In this document: piece by piece, positions 9,550 to 20,239 of the stretch | Layout: each line of letters begins with the position of its first letter | How positions within the stretch are numbered: position 1 is the stretch's first letter | Source of the DNA: Micrasema longulum | Lineage: Eukaryota; Arthropoda; Insecta; Trichoptera; Brachycentridae | Assembly (NCBI GenBank): GCA_022494885.1 | Contig: JAGVSM010003422.1 | Location: 1-64,000 of the forward strand | Reading direction: 5' to 3' | DNA: 64,000 nt | Program-made: the position numbers and the translations under genes | Notes under the pieces: generated by a model | The model's database searches: none | Told to the model about the DNA's origin: nothing | The model's input: the letters and a program-made list of their open reading frames with translations, nothing else

Positions 9550-10183
9550 TTTGTATTTTTCATTTGCCCGGATACAGACAATTGTTAATAACAAATTGAT
9601 ATCCCGATTTCAACATGTTTTTGGATTGTTTCACTTTTATTTATATTAAAAATGTCGTTTGGATCATAACCCTCTTAAAACATTCAATAAAGATCGTTCA
9701 GTAATCCCCAGATTTCTTCCCTCATTTTTCTATCGGGTAGTTCAACAGCCTTAACCTGTTTCATAATCCGTTAAGTATATTTTGCCTGTAGGAGGTCCTA
9801 CGTACATTAGGGAGAAAAGCCTCGCGATAGTAAAAGGCTCGGCTCAGAATCCGATTTATGAAAGCTTACTTGTGGAAAGCACCTTTGCGGGCAACGTTCG
9901 AAATAGTTATATCCAAAGCGAGCCATTCTTTTTTATTTCATTTATCGCCCACCGGCCACTTCCAAAGGGACCCCTGGGTATTGTAAAAATATTCTGAAAT
10001 TAGATTTAGAAATAATTGGCACCTAAAAATCGCATGGAGTAAAGGAAACTAAAAAGCATTTTCGACTATATTGCCCCTTTTCCCTTTCACCTCGTTATAC
10101 TAAGGCGACGTTTTCTTATTTTGTTTTATATTTGAGAAGTAAAATCTCAAACCCATTATTATTCGAAGTTTCTAAAAGAACAT
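9550..10183. other. Unique noncoding stretch
   Basis: No repeat signature. A more GC-balanced segment lies at 9780-9985, with a 71-codon open frame (9782-9997) that resembles nothing I know and has no splice or codon support. It may be conserved noncoding or random. Confidence 0.3.
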
Positions 10184-11043
10184 ACAAGGGCAATTCAATA
10201 AAGACTCGTGCTAAGAATGATGATGCCATTTTTTTCAAAAACAAATTATGTGTTTTTCAACATAGCCTTCTTTAAGGGTTACACGCTTTTTCCAACCTCC
10301 CTGTTATTTTATTAACCCTTTAAAAAAATGGGTATTGTAAAATTCTGCAAAATACCCCTCTGTTTTGACGATGAACTCCTCATTTGAGCTAAAATTTTTT
10401 TCTGCAAGCAATTTCTTCATATAGGATCAAAGTCGTTCAATAACCCGTTGTAGCATTGTACAGTGATCATTTTATCCTGTTCCTTAAAAATGCACGACTA
10501 TTACGCCCTTCGCATCCCAAAAAAATGTCGCCATTTCATTTTCGGCCGATGGGATTGTCTTCGCCTTCTTTGGAGCAGATTATTGCTTGGTTTCCGGTGT
10601 CTGATAATGAAAAAATCTTTCAGATTGTGTTTTACTTGCTCCAAAGACAACTTCAAAGTTAAAAGCCACACCCATTTATCCTTCACCGTGAGCAATCGTA
10701 GCACACATCAGGCCGACAACTTTTTCATCCACAAATTATCATGTAAAATATTATCTACCATTTCTATCGACACACTCATGCCATCTGATAATTTGCATTT
10801 TCGTTCGACGATCAGCGAGAATCGTGTCTTAGACTTTTCCAATAGTTTTCTCGGTCACTGCATCTGCCGGGAGTCCTGGGTGATCCTCATCAAAAACGGA
10901 TGTTCAATATAAAATCATTGTCGTTGATGGTAAAGGGTTCCATAAACAGCAACCTATTTCACTTTTATCTCTTCCCACGTTTTGTCATCCGAAACCAAAA
11001 AGCGAATCACTGAATGATACTGGTCTTTCTCAATTTTAGCAAA
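10184..11043 (-). pseudogene. mariner transposase relic
   Basis: Minus-strand pieces in order: KIEKDQYHSVIRFLVSDDK near 11040 (the N-terminal DNA-binding start), LPADAVTEKTIGKV and ILADRR near 10840, TPETKQ then SAPKKAKTIPSA near 10570, ATFFWDAKGVIVVHFF near 10520 (contains the second catalytic Asp), and FSSNEEFIV, GYFAEFYNTHF and GYVEKH near 10250. The C-terminal side ends at an apparent terminal repeat from 10184 (acaagggcaattcaataaag). Several frameshifts and stops are present. The plus-strand open frames at 10456-10912 are shadows. Confidence 0.8.
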
Positions 11044-11771
11044 AACCAAGGGGTTGCTCCGAGGATCGGAGTTTGCTCTACGGCAACTTGTTAGACATTT
11101 TTTAATGACTTAAAGAAAATCCCTTCAAAATTTAAAAATTTTATCGAAAAAAAAATTTTTACTTGCGTTCTAATAATATTCATAATAAGTGCCTTTCTCT
11201 ATTGATATTATAAATACATTTTCGAAATACTTTTAAAAGAACTGAATAATACTACTAAAATAATTACGGGTTTAAAAACGAAATCTTGGCAAAGGGCTTT
11301 ACGTTAGTGTGATAATATGGTAAAAGATTGTATCTCTTTTCTTGATATGATTTTGATGGCTGTCGGTTTGGCAAAATATCAAATCTTTTTTCAGAAAACT
11401 CTATTGTGTCTAAAAATGAGAACGTGAAACTCGTTTTCTCAAATGCGAGTCAGAATTTATTTTTAAATGTGTTTAAAGGCAAAGTGACTTTCAAGGGTAT
11501 TTTCCATTAATAATTAGGAAAGTCAGTAGGCTAGCGACCACGCGTTAGTAAGGTATTTTAGACCATGTAAAAAAACATGATTTTTGTCGGTAGATGTATT
11601 AACGTATCAACAATGTTGATGTAAAATTATTTTAAGAAAAAAAAAGACTAAGTTTGCGCTCGATAAAAAAAAACTATACACCCGGTTTGCTTATAAAAAT
11701 TTATACAAAAATAATGAGACATTATAAATACACAATTTTTTTAGAGGTTTTATAGAATTATTCATCTGTAG
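11044..11771. other. AT-rich noncoding stretch
   Basis: No coding or repeat signature is recognised apart from the flanking mariner and hAT elements. The other mariner end may lie near 11090 but was not identified. Confidence 0.4.
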
Positions 11772-12441
11772 CAGCGCTGTTCGACTGGCGGTCCGCGAAA
11801 CTTATTTTGCGGCCCGCGAGCTGTACATTTTACAGAAAATTTTTTCAACAAACATTGGAGCAAAACTTTGTCAGAATTAACATTTGACTTGACGTAAATA
11901 TATTTCATTTATAAGTTGTTAAAAACGTGTTGATGGGAATTAAAATATTACGTTACTAATAAGTAAATATGACTTATTAGCTTTATCCATCGGGCAACAT
12001 TTTGCCAAACGTTAATTTCAATATTCGGAACTACATATATCTGGGAGCGTGCCTTCTCTCACATAAAATCAAATAGCTTGAAGGATTCCACGCTTGAAAA
12101 TGTAATTAGACTTGCCACAACAAATGTTGATATTTAGATTGAAGAAATTGTTGTTCAACAACTACGGCTAAAATGCTCCCATTAAATAACTTAGAAGTAC
12201 GTACAAGCATAATCTTTGTTTTGTGAACGTCATTAATTATTTATTAAAAAAAAAAATAACGTAATAATGTTGTGTTTATATAATGGTTTCTATTATTTCT
12301 AGTTAAGTGTTCTTTTTTGAAAAACTAAAACAAATTTTCAATTGACAAAAACCCACTTTTTGTTTACCTATCCTCTTTGCCCCCTGAAATGTTTGCTTCA
12401 GAAAAAATGACCCCCTGCCTTAAAGAAGTAGGACAACGCTG
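11772..12441 (+). mobile_element. hAT element derivative with both ends and 8-bp duplication
   Basis: Terminal inverted repeats are CAGCGCTGTTCGAC on the left and, inverted, CAGCGTTGTCCTAC on the right (11 of 14 match). Flanks ATCTGTAG (11764-11771) and ATCTACAG (12442-12449) are an 8-bp duplication with two differences, fitting the nTnnnnAn pattern of hAT. Inside, about 12040-12180 reads in pieces like a hAT transposase C-terminus (AFSHMK-like SHIKSN, then ENVIRLATTNVDI and IEEIV). The rest of the transposase is deleted. Confidence 0.75.
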
Positions 12442-12532
12442 ATCTACAGTACTAAGGGAAAAAAACGTAAATGACTTTCACTTATGCCTACAGTTTCGGC
12501 ATTGTTTTCGTGTTTTCACCTATATTGGGTGC

Positions 12533-13190
12533 TTGGATTTGTACTTCGAAACTCTAGATATTTCAATAACACTGCAATTGGCATATTGTATGAAACACTA
12601 GTCCGCAGCAAACAAGAATACTGTTCTATAATTTGCGACTCTTTTTAATTCAGATCCTCAACACAAAATCAACTTAAACAAATACAAACCTATACCACTT
12701 TCGGACAAAGGGATTTCAAGTATTATTCAATCAAAATTTATAACCTACTTCCACTTTCAATTAAAGCAATGAGTAACGAGAACATGTTTAAAAGGCTATA
12801 AAAAATGGATAATGGAGCTAGGTAGAAGTAAAACAGATTGTCTCATTCGCCTAAACCAATATTGTGTCAATTGCTCCACAAATGTATAGCTTGTGTTATG
12901 TTTTTGTTCTTTCATTGTGCATTTTGTAATATATTTAATATAGATGTACATAAATGAATTATAAACGTAAATACGTAGAGTTTAAAAGTGTCTGAACATT
13001 TTGTTAATTATCTCTGTTTATTAAGTTGAAGTGAAGTGATGTTTCTGAAAAAACTTAAAAACCACTTGCTCTCTAAATATTTTAATAAATCCGTAGCACG
13101 TGACAACAAAATAGATTGTTTGTTGTCCTTGACACGGGTAACCCCAGTGAATTCAGATTATTTTAATTATTAATTATAGTTTACAATTGA
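12533..13190 (+). pseudogene. Jockey/CR1-like LINE, C-terminus and 3' UTR
   Basis: The plus-strand frame reads LGFVLRNSRYFNNTAIGILY, then ETLVRSKQEYCSIICDS, stops, then FGQRDFKYYSIKIYNLLPLS. This is the thumb/C-terminal pattern LY..LVRS.LEY.S..W.P and the later YN.LP. The 3' UTR (12880-13165) aligns with the minus-strand copy at 5630-5962, sharing gctccacaaatg, ctgaacattttgttaatta and gacacgggtaacccc. It is 5'-truncated with internal stops. Confidence 0.75.
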
Positions 13191-13199
13191 AAAAATATG

Positions 13200-13789
13200 A
13201 AAAATATAAAAAAATAAAACCACATCCTTGAAATAGATAAGGTTCAAAAGCGATTTTTTCGATACTTTTAACTTTAAGAAAATAATGATTATCTTTTCTT
13301 GTATCCATCATAATTTTTATCAAGGATGCTGGATTACTAAATACATAAATAAATACATACATAAATACATTGACAGAAAAAAATATACTGGAAAATTTCG
13401 ACGTCTAAACAACGAACTAAAATGTACAATGACCTACAGCAGAGACTGAAGTTAACAACCATGCACATTATGAAGTTTTTCTAAAGTCGCGTGAACCTAC
13501 GCAGAAATTTGGAGTTTGCATCAGTAATATGGAGCCCACAATACATAACAAACATAAAAAGGAATATTTTCATGTTTTTTTATATCTTTTTTTATTTCCT
13601 TTTTTTTACTTAAAAAAAAAAATCAGTATAATCTTTTAAAGAATGTTTTATTTTCTCTTTCTTATACACAAAAATATTATAACTGTTTTTTATTTATTAT
13701 TGGAGCAGAAATTTATTAACATTTTCTTGTATTCCCACGAACAGGCCATGCGTGAGATTTTTTCGTTAACTATTTTTACAAGTTTTTGT
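13200..13789. other. AT-rich noncoding stretch
   Basis: No recognised element. The open frames at 13174 (minus) and 13643 (plus) are short, AT-driven and have no motif. Confidence 0.4.
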
Positions 13790-14760
13790 AGACAAGGATT
13801 TAATAGATTTAACCCCCTAGGGTGCTGTTTATATTAACATATTACAACAGAGATGAAGAACTTTTTAGAGAAAATAATATAGAAGTCTAGGCGTCCACCG
13901 GGCTTATGACCTGTCGTTGGCTGGTTTAAGTGGCCACTTTACACACTGTGTAACATTCACCATTCTGCCCATATATGAATATCTATGTTCCTTCAATTTT
14001 TCAATATGTTGACATTTGTTAAGTAAAAGGGCTCAGGCTTTGCCTAATATGTACCTAGGTGAAATAATTTTATCATATGAATATCACACCCAACAATAAA
14101 GGTTCCTGCTTTTTAATTTCACAAACGTCAACAGATTGAAGAATCAAAGGAATATGGATATATAAATATTGGAAGAATGGTGAAAGTTACACAGTTTGTA
14201 AAGTGGCCACGTAAACCTTTAAACTTTGTGGCTACAAATTGATTGTAGATAACTTTGTTGATCCCGAATATAAAAAAAAGTTTTCCACACTCACAACACT
14301 AGATTAAAAACTAAGGGCTCCCTGTTTGTTCCCCGAATTACAAATTACTTTGGAGAGTGAACATTAAATTGCGTTGTTCCAAGATTGTTCAATGATCTCC
14401 CACAAACCATCACACACGAAAGATCTTCAAATGAAAAAAAAAGAGCTGAAGAAATATCTTCTAGATACTTTATAGTGCCTGTTTATAAATAAATTTGTAA
14501 AATAAAAATAAAATAAATGTAATATAAACCTGTCATTAAATAAAAAATGTGTCCTACCGAAAAGTCTTTAGACTTAGTGGGTAACAGATTCTTAAATGTG
14601 TTTTTTAATTATAAAATAAGCGCTGCTCTGCAGCACTGAAACTGAAACCAGCTAATGGCAGATCATAAGCCCTGAGAATGCCTATGTTTCTATATTCCCT
14701 TCTCTAAAAAGTTCTTCATCTCTGTTTTAAAATGTTAAATATGCATAAAACTCTTTCCTC
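13790..14760. mobile_element. Foldback MITE family F, copy 4, interrupted
   Basis: The left outer and inner arms (gtagacaaggattt at 13790, acaacagagatgaagaac at 13843, ggcttatgacctgtcg at 13900) lead to a centre copy and a second gtggcca block near 14204. The matching right arm resumes at 14646 (aaccagctaatggcagatca to catctctgtt). The 430 bp between 14218 and 14645 is foreign and holds a LINE fragment. Confidence 0.65.
14280..14515 (+). pseudogene. LINE C-terminal fragment nested in a foldback MITE
   Basis: One frame reads HNTRLKTKGSLFVPRITNYF, a stop, then LNCVVPRLFNDLPQTI. The order TR..G.L..P...NYG and P.LFN.LP is the conserved C-terminal end of Jockey/CR1-type polymerases. The fragment is followed by an A-rich, AATAAA-bearing tail to about 14515. 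Confidence 0.65.
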
Positions 14761-14864
14761 CATCGTTTTTGTTCGAGTTACAATTTTTTTTTTTCATATG
14801 ATGATGATTTCAACACGCTCTGTAAATTGTTTATAAATAAATTGCGACTCATTCTATCTGGCTG

Positions 14865-14955
14865 AAATACACTCCCACTTGCTTTTTTTATGATGCACAA
14901 ACTTACACACACCTGAATACTTGCTCTTAAATACACATAAATACTCCTTTTTAGA
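14865..14955 (+). repeat. Dispersed CA-rich repeat, copy 1
   Basis: The pattern ctcccacttgc, atgatgcacaaacttacaca, then aaatacacataaatac recurs at 60235-60355. It is probably a piece of an old LINE 3' UTR, but no coding part is attached. Confidence 0.4.
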
Positions 14956-14967
14956 AATGTTTATATT

Positions 14968-15437
14968 TGTGGGGTTTATAGTCCATAATCGATGACACAC
15001 ACGTGCTAAAACAATTCACCTGAAATAGTGTGATGACCGAAGAAAGCAATGTCATCAATTTTTGTAGAATCCAATATCACATTTAATACAAATCTATCAG
15101 TATTGGAAATGAAATCGGGATCATCGTTCTCCAGTTCATTCACATTGGCCCTACCATGAAGAAAGGAACTAAAAAGGAACGTCGCCTATAAAGAGACTCC
15201 AGTCAGTTAGCCCAACAAGTTCAGTTCAATTCAGTCCAGCCGACGTAGTCACTCAGTTTCAGCACGTAGTTTAAGTGCAGTCTCTTCAACCCATCATCGC
15301 CGTTACGCTTGTGCAATAAAACCATTTGCTGTATCTTATTCGCCATGCAATAAATACGCATAAAACAGCAATCACGTGTCTTCTCTGTCAATCTCTAACA
15401 GGGGTAAGAGCTTCAACCAACCCTCTCAACGCACACA
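14968..15437 (+). mobile_element. Solo-LTR-like block 2
   Basis: It starts TGTGGGGTTTATAGT and ends GCACACA. TATAAA is at 15187-15192 in the same gcctataaagagac block as 9279, followed by agtcagtt-rich sequence. AATAAA is at 15318-15323, and the tail is rich in GT/TC. It resembles block 1 at 9107-9547 in the same orientation. No matching target duplication was found. The 5.4 kb between the two blocks contains unrelated elements, so they are unlikely to be the two ends of one element. Confidence 0.5.
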
Positions 15438-16375
15438 TTTAAGAATGCACCATAATTTAATATGTTTGAAAATTATTTAGAAACTTCGCTGGTCAGTCAT
15501 GTAATTTGATCATTGTTAACTGTATTTTTCTATAAATAAACACATAAAAAAATGAAGTGAGGACCAGAGAGTAGAGGGATGATAACAAAGTATTGTTAAT
15601 GCACACGGTACATTCCCAATGGGTTTATAATATAAAGGAGCGCAGTACGCCAGTCGCCCTTCTTTGCCTCTATCAGCATTTTCGATGCGCAGTAACTAAC
15701 TACTCGTATTTTCGTGGCCTATAATGGTCCGGGAAATAGATTTTGTACCTCCTTACCGAGAGGCGGACCACTCTACAGCCGGTTTCCTCTTTCAGGATTT
15801 TTACCTGAGATTAGCCAAAAAGCCGAAACACTCGTCAGGGATTTTAATTTTATAGAACACGAAGATCTTTTTTTTTCATCTTTCTGGACACAGACAGAAC
15901 AAAATCTTTTCATCATTTTTCTATTAGCTGTCAACATAAATTGTATCAGTTTTTTCCGAATTTTAAATGAGCACCTTAAGTTTTTTTTAAATCACAATTT
16001 TTTTTCTGGCATATAAGATATTGTGTTTGGTTTTACGTTACATATATTTTTTTATTTGATTAAAAGCCTTCGAAATGGAATACCGAGTAGACGAAAGTGA
16101 GAATTTTCGATACATTCCGTTCGCATTCAATCGAGGGAATAAAGCTGTCAAAGCTTGTAGCGATATTTGCGTAGTGTATGGTGGAGATGCATTGAACTTT
16201 TGACTTATTCGTTGTAATTTTGTTTTGTTGTGCCTTCTTGTTCTATTTATTCCATTCTTGTTCCATCTTTATTGAACACTATTCAATAATGTATTCTCGT
16301 TTATTATTTTACGACAAATTATTCAATTATTAAGTTTATATTATGCACTAACTTTGTGGTTATTCATTATTTAAA
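15438..16375. other. Noncoding stretch
   Basis: No repeat family is recognised. A 100-codon open frame (15714-16016) begins with a fairly GC-balanced part (15700-15830, NGPGNRFCTSLPRGGPLYSR), then becomes Phe-rich and AT-driven. I see no family signature and treat it as uncertain noncoding sequence. Confidence 0.3.
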
Positions 16376-16538
16376 AATAAATAAAACAACTTTGTTTTTA
16401 ACCACTAATTTTGATTTTTCACCAAACGGTTTCAAAGCAAACAAGCTTCGTAAACCTTGACAAAGAAGCTTGTTTGCTTTGGAACCGGTCGGTGAAAAAT
16501 AAAAATTAGTGGTTAAAAACAAAGTTGTTTTATTTATT
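16376..16538. repeat. Near-perfect palindrome, 74-bp arms
   Basis: The left arm 16376-16449 is the inverted complement of 16465-16538 with only a few mismatches, around a 15-base spacer. The inner end of the right arm holds aaccTTGACAAAG, gaagctt-tgctttgg and AACCGGTCGGTG, the same unit as the class 2 hammerhead-resembling repeats at 2491 and 60881. The right arm reads that unit plus-sense and the left arm carries its mirror. It is probably a head-to-head pair of that repeat. Confidence 0.75.
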
Positions 16539-16584
16539 TTATTCAATTGTTAATTACTAAAAATACTCACTTTAGCCTTCTTGC

Positions 16585-16985
16585 CATTTATTTATTTATT
16601 CATACAAAGATAAATGTAACACAAAATATTAATGTATCCCTAACTCCACGAGGCCAAGAGCCTTATGTTGAGTTGAGATACAACACAATAAAAAGTGGAA
16701 GCATAGATATACTTGAAAGAATCATCATCATTCCCTTGCCGCACCTAATAGTGTATAAAACACTGCATTAGTACACCAATTGGAGCGTATCTTGGTCATA
16801 TTTGTTACATAAAGGTAAGATGATCAGTCTTACACTTCAGGTATCAATCCAGGGACTATGAAATATTCTAGTGTGAAAACACCTTTTTGAATAAATATTT
16901 CATATCAACCGTGCCGGGAATCAAGCCCGTGATCTCTTGAATGATAAGCAAATACGCTAACCATTACACCACGAGGCCGATAATT
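16585..16985 (-). mobile_element. SINE S1, near full length with LINE-like tail
   Basis: On the minus strand the tRNA-like head (cctcgtggtgtaatggttag, B box region cgggcttgattcccgg) starts near 16985. The body contains gatcatcttacctttatg and accaattggtgtac-like parts, then gggaatgatgatgatt. The 3' tail (tctcaactcaacataagg, cctcgtggagtt, gggatacat) ends in (AATA)n at about 16589-16602. The tail also appears alone at 26680, so S1 probably shares it with a partner LINE. Confidence 0.75.
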
Positions 16986-17017
16986 GAACGGAAACCGAAA
17001 TGAACATTTTCGTTTTT

Positions 17018-17640
17018 TTTTTTTAATATTATTTATTGGGGATATCAACAGTAATGCATGTAAAAAAATATAACAAATAAAATGTATAGAGAATAAGTCC
17101 AATGACAGATATCCACAGAAATACATGAAATACTCGAACAATATATGTTAATGTGTTTGTTTGAGTGTAAGTGCGTGAGAGGGGGAACATGTGCATATAA
17201 ATTATTGCACAAGTGTCAAAAATATATAAAATATGAAATATTAATTGTAAAAAAAGATTTTAACTAAGAAACTACTAAGTATTAGAGAAAAATGTGTGTT
17301 TTAAAATGCGCACTTTGAATGTTTATTTGTAACAATTAAAGGGATCAAAAAGTGAAAATTTCTAATTATTCTTACGAGCTAAGCGTATAAGTGAAGAGTT
17401 CAGGGCATAGTTCGTACGAACTGCTGGCACATGAAATAGAGAGCTCGACGTGTGACGGGTGTGGTAGCCAGGGACGTTTAATGATAACTCCGACATAACA
17501 GCCGGGCTATCAAGGCGTCCACTAAGTATGTCATGAAGGACCCTCATGTCTAGAAGTAGACGGCGATTTTCTAAACTAAGCAAGTGGTGCTTTTTGCAGG
17601 AAGACATATCATTTAGATCGGTACACCTGTATCTCATGTT
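17018..17640 (-). pseudogene. Jockey-type LINE (family B), C-terminus and 3' UTR
   Basis: Minus-strand codons 17637-17362 read LENRRLLLDMRVLHDILSGR, then LDSPAVMSELSLNVPGYHTR and PAVRTNYALNSSLIRLARK, the standard post-RT C-terminal region. The 3' UTR (17340-17020) contains cacttgtgcaat, cctctcacgcacttacactc and ctgtggatatctgtcattgg, ending aataaataatatt plus A run. The same UTR is at 38395-38645 on the plus strand. It is 5'-truncated. Confidence 0.8.
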
Positions 17641-17689
17641 AAAATGATTACCCAGACGCCAATTTTAATCTGCATCTAGACATCACGAT

Positions 17690-17775
17690 AAATATATTTA
17701 TTCCATTTTAAAGGACTTTGGTCAAAATAAAATAATATATGTAACGGGTTCGATTCCCGGCGAGAACACAATTTT
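17690..17775 (+). repeat. Dispersed repeat fragment with SINE B box
   Basis: The block ccattttaaaggactttggt and aataaaataatatatgtaac recurs at 22526-22573. Here it runs into gggttcgattcccggcgaga, a B box plus gagaacaca identical to the SINE S4 head at 61640-61722. The element is 5'-truncated. Confidence 0.5.
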
Positions 17776-18374
17776 TTTTAAAAATTTTTTTTAAGAGTGG
17801 GTTTTCTGCGCTTATGGTAATGATGTCGGACACCTTTCTTAGAAAAGTAGAACGTTATTTTTTTAAGGGGTTAAAAACAGTTAAAATTATTTAAAAATCG
17901 ATTTTCAAAGTGAAGCGAATATTTGTAAAGACGTGTTAGAGCCGGTCATGTGCCGAAAGAGAGCATAAACAGCGCGTAAATATTTCTGACCACAGAGGAC
18001 ACGAGAGGAAAGAAATGGTCCACAGACAACACCAACTCGAGTTATTAGAAGCTGCCGAAGAGGCAGAGGATATATTATATGGCCCTAAAATAGACGACTC
18101 ACTAGAGGTTGAATATTATTTTTTTTACTTTGTGTTAAGTGCTCTTGAAACTTTAAGCACGTTTTTCTCAAAACTGTATTTTTGAAGTCGGTGACCAAGA
18201 TTTTTCGGATCAGTCTTGAATTTTCACACAAGCTTTAAAAGTATATGTTTTTGTTATTGATGGAAGTTTTCTTTTACCAATGAATATTTATTTTTTTAAA
18301 ACAATTTAAGTCGAAAATTTTGTCAAAAAAATAAATACTTGACTTATTTTTTCAATTGATTAAAAAAATAATAA
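17776..18374. other. Noncoding stretch
   Basis: No family is recognised. Positions 18000-18115 keep an open frame with LELLEAAEEAEDILYGP, and upstream it is broken. It may be a decayed gene fragment of unknown type. Confidence 0.3.
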
Positions 18375-18578
18375 TAATAACCCGCCAAGTCTATATTTTT
18401 GAGGCTCGTCAGCAGGTGCGAAAGAGGTTATTTGGAAGGAGGTAATAAAAAATTCACCTCAACACCCAGACCAATTGAAAAAAAATCTTTCATGGATTTT
18501 TTCTTGCAACTGACGAGAATCGATCCCGCGACGCCAGTTTCACAGTCGGCCATCTAACCAACTGCGCCATGATGCCTG
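18375..18578 (-). mobile_element. tRNA-derived SINE, family S2
   Basis: Minus-strand head: ggcatcatggcgcagttggt, then an anticodon-arm-like part and B box cgggatcgattctcg at 18515-18530. The body includes ggtgaattttttattacctc and cacctgctgacgagcctc. A second copy is at 53325-53512. The head keeps a tRNA cloverleaf plan but the acceptor stem does not close, so it is not a tRNA gene. Confidence 0.7.
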
Positions 18579-18599
18579 ATGTTATAAAATTAAATATTA

Positions 18600-19098
18600 T
18601 CAACTCTAATGTATGGGAGCGAAGTATGGAATTGGAAAAATAATGATGAAAGTAGGTTGAATGCTGTCTAAATGCGATTCCTCAGGCGAATGTGTGGTAA
18701 AACGATGTATGATAGGTGCACAAATAAATGTCGAGATCCGTGAAGTGTGTAAGGCTGAGACATGTATTATTGACAGAATCAAGAAAGGGGTGCTGCGTTG
18801 GTTTGGACATGTAGAGCGAATGGACAGCAAAAGAACGGCTAAAAGGATCTACGATGCAAATGTTGATGGATGCAGAAAACGAGGAAGACCGAGAAAGACA
18901 TGGCACGATCAAGTCCATCAAATACTTGAAGATGGATATGTCAAAAGTAGGAATAATCGGCGTGCGTGCATGAGAAGATGTATGAATGTAGAGGAAGCGA
19001 GGTCTGTATGCCAAGATAGAGTGTTATGGCGTTATATCCTCTCTGCCTACCCCTACGGGGAAACGGCGTGATGGTTTGTTGTTGTTGTTGTTGTTGTT
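18600..19098 (+). pseudogene. RTE-like LINE C-terminus, triplet-tail family copy 1
   Basis: It reads TLMYGSEVWNWKNNDESRLN, a stop, then MRFLRRMCG. After a frameshift it continues VLRWFGHVERMDSKRTAKRI, then GCRKRGRPRKTWHDQVHQI and ARSVCQDRVLWR to a stop at 19069. These are the standard LR..G, L.WFGHV.RM, RGRP..W blocks of insect LINE polymerases. It ends GTGATGG followed by (TTG)n at 19075-19098. A sister copy is at 19860-20128, with an inverse one at 51113-51440. Confidence 0.8.
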
Positions 19099-19859
19099 AT
19101 TTTATTGAGATCCATTTGGTTTCTCCATTTTCAATGATTCGATTCAGAGATATCGCGGTCACTGCAAGGCGCCTTTTTTGAGAGAAGCTCCCGGAGATCA
19201 GCTATAGCAGCTTCTAAAATTATTATTTTTACGAATATAAATAATAATTTTATAGTTCACAGTTACCATATTATGATTACAAATTTGAACAAAAATAAAT
19301 TCAAAAGTCTTCCCAGAAAAAGATCTTAAAAATAGCTTTTTTTGGGCCTCCCGAATGTATGTTTATAACCCCTCAATTTGGGTTACGAATCTGAATACGG
19401 GCATTAGTACGTAGTTTGAGTAGCTTCTGAAACTTTATCCTTGGAACAACGTAAACCTCTTCTTAGATGCAGTATTCTCGTGCATAGTAAGTTATGCATC
19501 TGTCGTAAGAAGTGATCCGTATATGGCTGGGAGAAGGGGTATCATATTCAGATATTTGAAAACATACTTAAGTACTTAACTTTGGTAGCAGCTTTAGTTG
19601 GCTCTGTTTATGATACCTACACTTTCAATCCTGAGCTTCAAATCTACAATAAACTTAAATAAAATTTTTAAAAAAATGGCATGAGAGATTTATGAAAGTA
19701 TTTAAACAATGGGAAGTATTAGTTTTCATAAAGAATACAAGGTTAAAAACTCTCATGATATTCAAATGAATATCAAAATATCACAATTTATACATCATAT
19801 ATGTATAAAAGTAATATAAAAAGAAATGACGTAAATGAATCAACTTAATTATATATTTA
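19099..19859. other. Noncoding stretch
   Basis: No family is recognised. Two GC-balanced patches lie near 19140-19210. It separates two copies of the same LINE family in the same orientation. Confidence 0.4.
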
Positions 19860-20128
19860 ATAGTCAAGATATGTAGAGCAAATGAACGGTGAAAGAATAG
19901 GTAAAAATATTAACGAACCGATTGTTGATGGATGCACAAAACGAGAAAAATATGGCATGACCAAATTCAACAAATGCTTGAAGCCAGACATGTCAAAAGG
20001 CGGAATAATCAGCGTGTGTGCATGAGTATATGTATGAATGCAGCGGAAGCGAGGTCTGTAAGCAAAGACACATTGGTATAGTGTTCTATCCTCTTTGCTT
20101 ACCACTATGGGAGAGCGGTGTGATGGTT
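19860..20128 (+). pseudogene. RTE-like LINE C-terminus, triplet-tail family copy 2
   Basis: Pieces matching copy 1 in the same order: RANER, DGCTKR-like, IWHDQIQQMLEARHVKRRNN and RVCMSICMNAAEARSVSKDT. The end GTGTGATGGTTTATTAG corresponds to the point where copy 1 has (TTG)n. It is more decayed and 5'-truncated. Confidence 0.75.
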
Positions 20129-20239
20129 TATTAGTTTCTTAATATTTGTACGCAAGAGGTTAACCACGGTAACTCTAAATATGATTAAAATGAGTTAATA
20201 CTCTATCGAAATTCAATTGTTTGTCCTCTATTATTCAAT

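Noticed and set aside
10456..10912. Plus-strand frames of 68 and 149 codons
   Set aside because: They lie antisense to the decayed mariner transposase, whose motifs are recognisable on the minus strand.
9107..15437. A single 6.3-kb LTR retrotransposon bounded by the two LTR-like blocks
   Set aside because: The interval contains mariner, hAT, LINE and foldback elements but no gag-pol, and the two blocks are strongly diverged.
15714..16016. 100-codon open frame
   Set aside because: Only the first third has balanced composition, the remainder is Phe-rich from T runs, and no family, splice or start context was recognised.
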